Assembly: GCF_024323335.1 (NCBI RefSeq)
Contig: NC_066583.1
Location: forward strand, 271,494,916 to 271,558,915
Origin: Lathyrus oleraceus
Taxonomy: Eukaryota; Streptophyta; Magnoliopsida; Fabales; Fabaceae
DNA length: 64,000 bases
Reading direction: 5' to 3'
Shown here piece by piece: positions 59,714 to 64,000 of the stretch (position 1 is its first letter; the number at the start of each line of letters is the position of its first letter). The position numbers were made by a program, and so were the translations under genes. Under the pieces are notes generated by a model. The model was not told where the DNA came from, did no database searches, and worked only from the letters and a program-made list of their open reading frames with translations.

Positions 59714-60102
59714 ATTATTAATTAACATGTTCACTTAAGTCTTGATATCATATAAAATTCAAATTAGATTTGTCATATTCAATAGCTATAATTTGCTCTG
59801 CCAATTTCCCCTTGAATGAACATGACCATAAAAACATAAAAAAAATTCTTTCGGTACCCTTGTAAATTTCCACAAATGTCTTATGAATTTGAAGATATAT
59901 TTCAAATGTATTTCAATACACACTTAAAAAAGATTATTCTAAATTATATTTTATTTATTTATTTTATTTCGAAGATGCATATCTGAAAAGACACATCAAT
60001 ATTAGAATCAACAGAAAAATAATTTTTCAAAATGAAATTGACATTCATAACATAAAATAAACATTACAATGATGATTTTAACATAAAATACAATATTACA
60101 TT

Positions 60103-60453
60103 TCAATATTCTGATGGACGTTTGCACATCTTTAGAATATCTTCGATCGATCTTTGTAGCGTCGCTTCCAACTCGAACGGAACTTTTGTTTAGAAATGAA
60201 AATACGTATTCCATATAGCCCTAACATCCACTTGCGTCTTGAGCTCAAATTTGCTGAACTCAATCTTCACAATCGATGGTGAACGGTATTCGAGCTTCAC
60301 AATCCTTCGTTTGTCTCCGTAAGGTAGGAGATAGTGGATTTCATCTTTGATATCTTTGAGGAAGGTGAAATCGGTGAGCTTAAACGTTTACCCGGGTGTA
60401 GAGTCGGAGAAGGAGACATTTACTACCTACCAATGGATGCTTATTTGTGACAT
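60103..60453 (-). pseudogene. Decayed 117-codon PB1-like reading frame
   Basis: Read on the minus strand from ATG (60453-60451) to TGA (60105-60103), this keeps one frame across 351 bases. It gives MSQISIHW, VVNVSFSDSTPG, TFKLTDFTFLKDIKDEI, PYGDKRRIVKLEYRSPSIV, KIEFSKFELKTQVDVRAIW and FELEATLQRSIEDILKM, broken by three stops (after HW, PG and YFHF). The KRR-I-V-K-L-x-Y...IEFSKFELKTxxDVRxxW core resembles PB1-like domains and the frame at 58855-59289. Conservation of frame through three stops says it was once a real protein of about 115 residues. It is probably transposon-borne; no precise function is known to me. Confidence 0.55.
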
Positions 60454-60556
60454 TTGAGACGATGGTTGTGTGATCATGCAATTGGCTCTTTTATCAGATA
60501 TTTCTATCTCTGACATGCAAAGATGATGTAAATTTTAAAATACCGTTCATAATTCC

Positions 60557-60718
60557 GGAGATGCATCTCCGTAATATCTATTGAACTGTTAAATAATTAA
60601 GGTCTTTCTTAAAATGTTCCGGAGATGCATCTCCAGAATAAAAATTATCCAACATATATGACGCCTCTCATATTAGCCTTACTTGAGTGTGCAAGAGGTG
60701 CGTCCGAAGATGCATCTT
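60557..60718. repeat. Palindromic GGAGATGCATCTCC sites
   Basis: Perfect 14-bp palindromes at 60557-60570 and 60621-60634, and a related AAGATGCATCTT at 60707-60718. A degenerate relative (CGAAGATGCATATCTG) lies on the other side of the small PB1-like frame at about 59970. Confidence 0.8.
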
Positions 60719-61134
60719 TAGAACGGAGCATTTGTAAAAATTCATATGGTACAGCAGAAAGAAAGATCTGAAAGATCTGAGGGGCTTTAAGAAATTATCA
60801 AAACATATCAATTTTTTTGAACTTGCAATAAGCACTTGATTGCTATTTCAAAGGATCGTTTTAAAATTTTAAAGGTGTTGATTAGGTATGAAAATAATTA
60901 AAGACTTTATTTAATTATAGTGTAACCCTGACAAATCTATTAAGATTATTTAATGAAAGGTGGAAAATTTGAGACTATTGTAGTCCATCTTACGTACACG
61001 ACCCAACACGACCCTGCTATTATTTTTCTCAACATTTCAACGAAGTGAATTCCGATTCATCAACTTAATGTTCAACTTTACCAAATTTGTTGTTGTAACT
61101 TCAGGTTGAGTTAATAAAACATGTCATGTCTACA

Positions 61135-61202
61135 CATTAAACCAAACCAGCATAAAATATATATATTTCATTAAACCAAACCAGCATAAAATATATATAT
61201 TT
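61135..61202. repeat. Tandem pair of 34-bp units downstream of the CAR gene
   Basis: Two identical copies (61135-61168, 61169-61202) beginning CATTAAACCAAACCAGCATA and ending in an AT run. Directly after it, 61205-61224 is a 9-bp perfect stem (TTGTTCAAC / GTTGAACAA) with a two-base loop. Confidence 0.9.
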
Positions 61203-61349
61203 CATTGTTCAACAAGTTGAACAATTTGTAGCTTAAGTGAAAAAGTAAAAAAAATCATAACAGAAGACAAATTAAAGCATAAGAAGTTATTGTTTTACAG
61301 TGCAACAACAACTCTCATATCTATAACCATTCAACAAGTATTTATCAAC

Positions 61350-62879
61350 CTACATACCCCTTGAACCTGGAATATCAACCCAGTGCAATTGAAGTTCCAC
61401 TTCCCCACATTCAACATTTCTTAGTCTAAGAACCATGTTTTGAAAAACTTTACCATCTTTCCAAACAATGTGACTTGCTTCTGCTAAGCAATTTTGTCTG
61501 CTAGGCGCCACCTTTGTAACTATAGTTTCGTTCGGAAGACCTTCCAACCGCATCTTTATTGCTTCAACAAACGGACCTATGTCAAACTCCGCGTCCCCCA
61601 TTTTGTCATCCAAGCTGAATGTGTCCTTATCGTACACATGCTGCATCACATGATTATGTTTAGCATATCTCACTGTCTCAATTTATTTCTCACACTGCAT
61701 CACATGATCATGTTTCGCATATTGCTGTCTCAATTTATTTCTCACTTTCCAATATTCAATCGCTTTAACAGGAAATTTCCATAATCCTAACTTTTATGAT
61801 CATCCATAAGCCGAGAAAGCAACAAACTCCACGTTTGAAGATGTTTCAGGTGGTGTTTGTCACTTCCTCTACAGGCCTAAAACATGTTTTTTTGCTATAA
61901 AGTAATGTTTGTAAGGTTTTAGAAGTGTTCTGTCATATAACAGATCAAAATTTTGCCAATTGAAAAGTCTAGCAGGATCAATACATATATTTAAAGTAAG
62001 CCGGTTTCAATTCTGCGATGAAAAGAATTGATTATGTAAAATTGATTCTAACTAAAGTGAGTTGAAGGTAAGATAATTTATGTAGAAGTGGGTTGAACCG
62101 TAAATTTGAATGTAAGAATCGCGTATATACTTAAAAACCACAAATTCTAGCTTTAAGGAGAATTAATTATAGAGGCAGAATCAATTCTATTTTAGAAGAA
62201 CCAAACACCTCAAAATCATTCCAAAATCAATTTTACATCTCTATAATTACTTTTGCTTCTTCCATAAACTAAACCAAATATACACTTACCAGATGAATTG
62301 GAGTTTTAGGATCTGAAATTGATAAAGTCAAGTCTTCATTCCACTCTGGATTTAGATTCTTCTTCACTACCCTAGTCTTCAGCTTCTGCATAGGACATTA
62401 AATACAGCAATTAGATGGATGATCACACAACCGAAGCCACTTCACATTCAATGTGTCAAGTGTCTGACGCATCAATTATTACCGGTAACAACGTGTCAGG
62501 TCGTGTTTCACACATTCTTCCCATATATGATATCCTTAATTTTTCCATAGATAAAATTGACTACATAATCTACTGACAACATAAAAATAATGATTGAAAA
62601 GCTACTTTGTGATTCTAGCAATTTATTTATGAAATCAGCTTAAACTAAGCTCTAAAAAAACAGCACAAAGATGAAGAAATCTGAAGAACTATGATACAAT
62701 TCCCATAAAAAAGACCAAAACAAGCTAATTGAGCAACAAAAAAGATAAAAGCAAGTGAAAAACAAGACCTGTTTATCCATTTTGATGACAACATAAGGAT
62801 CACTGGTTTTGACATCTCTGATAGCAAGATTGACTCCTCTTTGAACATGAATTTTGAGCAATCCCAACAAATTCTCCAT
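61350..62879 (-). CDS. C2-domain ABA-related (CAR) protein, three exons, 165 aa
   Basis: CAR proteins bind membrane lipids in a calcium-dependent way and help bring PYR/PYL/RCAR abscisic-acid receptors to the plasma membrane. Exon 1 (62879-62769, 37 codons): MENLLGLLKIHVQRGVNLAI, RDVKTSDPYVVIKMDKQ. Exon 2 (62385-62290, 32 codons): KLKTRVVKKNLNPEWNEDLT. Exon 3 (61640-61350, 96 codons plus stop): HVYDKDTFSLDDKMGDAEFD, then NCLAEASHIVWKDGKVFQNM and VECGEVELQLHWVDIPGSRG. All junctions are phase 0 with GT donors and AG acceptors. The calcium-loop Asp residues (RDVKTSDPY, YDKDTF, DDKMGD) are present. The 165-residue total is the normal CAR length. The start is the ATG at 62879; no earlier in-frame ATG was found. 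It appears intact and is the only clear host gene here. Which CAR paralogue cannot be told. Confidence 0.93.
61641..61746 (-). repeat. Tandem duplication at the 3' end of CAR intron 2
   Basis: A 54-base unit next to exon 3 (61641-61694) is repeated, with a few changes, at 61695-61746 (CTGCATCACATGAT on the plus strand in both). The duplication copies the acceptor word TGATGCAG. Confidence 0.88.
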
Positions 62880-63000
62880 GGACACAGAATATGTTTTTGT
62901 GATAATGTGTTGAAGTTCAGCAGAGTTGAATTTTCAAGAGAGAAAATGTGATGGCAGAGGAGTGGGACCCTTGACTAAAGTATAGTACGAATATTTATTT
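62880..63000 (-). promoter_or_regulatory. Likely 5' UTR and core promoter of the CAR gene
   Basis: On the minus strand TACTATACTTT (62988-62978) lies about 100 bases before the start codon and could serve as a TATA box, with a roughly 70-base leader containing TTTTCTCTC. A TTGACT word (plus strand, 62971) is a possible W-box. Weak evidence. Confidence 0.35.
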
Positions 63001-64000
63001 TCAATTTATGAACTTCTTTCTTTCTTACTTGTGTTCCTGTCTTTATTTATTGCAAAGGTCAAGAAAAATCTGTCTTTTTTATCGTCCTCTCATACATTCC
63101 ATCTATAAAACTTTTTTTTTTATTTTTTTTATTTTTTTATAATAGATTCATTATTTCATTTTCACAATTTACTAATTTTAAAATCTTTGAATAATTTGCT
63201 GTTTTTAATGTTTTATTGAATATTATTTGGTGCAGTTTTATTCATACCATAAATAAATAAATAAATAAAAGCTTTTCATGTATATATATGGCATATTGAA
63301 ATTAATTTAGTAATTATATATATTTTTAGTTTCGAGTCAAATAGTAACAATTTAGAATTATGTAAAGAGTTTAAAGATACTGCTTTAACAGTCTAAAATA
63401 ATATTACACATACAATTAACCAAAATTTGTTATTCATAATACAAAATAGACTATAAATAAAAATTATAAATTTAGATTGATGGGTCAATTTCAATCAATT
63501 ATAAATAAGCATGAATATTTTGGTCATTATATTTTATTATATTTTTTTAAGTGATTTTATTTTATGAAGATTATAAATTTATTCGCTGATTTTTTATTTT
63601 TCCAGAGTTTTGTTGAATTTGTGTCTGATTTTGATATAATTTATCAATTTAAATAAATTATAATAATTTTTTATTAAAAAATAATAAGTGCATACAATAA
63701 TATACTAGTAAGTGATTGGGTTTAGATGAAGTAATTAATAAACTTCAGTTAAAAAAAACATTGTTTAAGAAAATTTAAGCTTAAATTCTAAATAAAATAA
63801 TTATTGATTCAACCAAACTCTGAATTAATAAAAAAAAATCCTTTGAGATTTAGATGATTAAGACAAGAAAAAATGTTTAAATAGTACTTAATTTAATAAT
63901 AAGCTAAAAATAAAATAATTAATATTGAATCGTAAAGTTATAAAAACACTTATTTTAAAGTGTTTTTCTTTATTAAAGTAACACATGTGGTGTGTGTGTA
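63001..64000. other. AT-rich upstream intergenic region
   Basis: No gene or transposon motif seen. It contains T-runs (63110-63140), an AAATAAAT microsatellite (about 63252-63269) and TATATATA words. It is probably distal promoter and spacer of the CAR gene. Confidence 0.6.

Noticed and set aside
61494..61784. A 96-codon plus-strand frame over CAR exon 3
   Set aside because: Shadow of the CAR coding exon and its duplicated intron end.
62645..62885. Minus-strand frames running from CAR exon 1 into intron 1
   Set aside because: They read past a good GT donor at 62767-62768. The three-exon model joins conserved C2 sequence without gaps.

Overview
This is plant nuclear DNA from a dicot with a large, repeat-rich genome. 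The best guess is a legume of the Fabeae type (Pisum, Vicia, Lathyrus or Lens). The grounds are several Ogre-type Ty3/gypsy elements with LTRs of 4.5-5 kb, legume-style mudrA-like (MULE) transposase remnants, and a normal plant gene with GT-AG introns. About 55 kb is a nest of transposable elements. The only clear host gene lies near the right end.

Layout. 1-2556: 5' end of an Athila-type element on the minus strand (broken gag, tRNA-Asp-type primer site, 1.6-kb LTR), inserted in a MULE pseudogene. 2557-14337 and 14338-40913 (net of insertions): a direct tandem duplication. Each unit holds a mudrA-like pseudogene, a copia LTR stump, an Ogre LTR of about 4.6 kb, and the Ogre primer site and leader. 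Unit 1's Ogre LTR is split by a 4545-bp solo LTR of another Ogre-like family (5343-9887). Unit 2's Ogre LTR is split by a complete Ogre-type element (18926-36984, target duplication CCATG). Its two 4984-bp LTRs are almost identical, but its internal region holds only broken gag, RT, RNase H and integrase remnants plus several minisatellites.

41252-41554 is the start of the unit-2 Ogre gag. It is cut by a complete 13.6-kb Tat-lineage Ty3/gypsy element on the minus strand (41555-55186, target duplication CTAGA). That element has gag-protease in one frame and RT, two RNase H domains and integrase in another, all broken mainly by nonsense codons. On its opposite strand, between integrase and 3' LTR, it carries an intron-containing gene for a plant mobile domain (PMD) protein with its own TATA box and a C-terminal coiled coil. 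This is the most unusual item in the window.

55187-61349 is degenerate repeat-like DNA. It holds a third, different MULE pseudogene (57487-58715, plus strand), two small related PB1-like reading frames on the minus strand (58855-59289 and 60103-60453), and palindromic GGAGATGCATCTCC sites. 61350-62879 (minus strand) is an apparently intact three-exon gene for a 165-residue C2-domain protein of the CAR (C2-domain ABA-related) family. 62880-64000 is its AT-rich upstream region.

Relative order of events from nesting: MULE, then copia, then Ogre A/B, then the tandem duplication, then the Athila, solo-LTR and Tat insertions (mutual order unclear), and last the 18-kb Ogre insertion. All identities and boundaries come from reading the sequence. 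No database search was possible.
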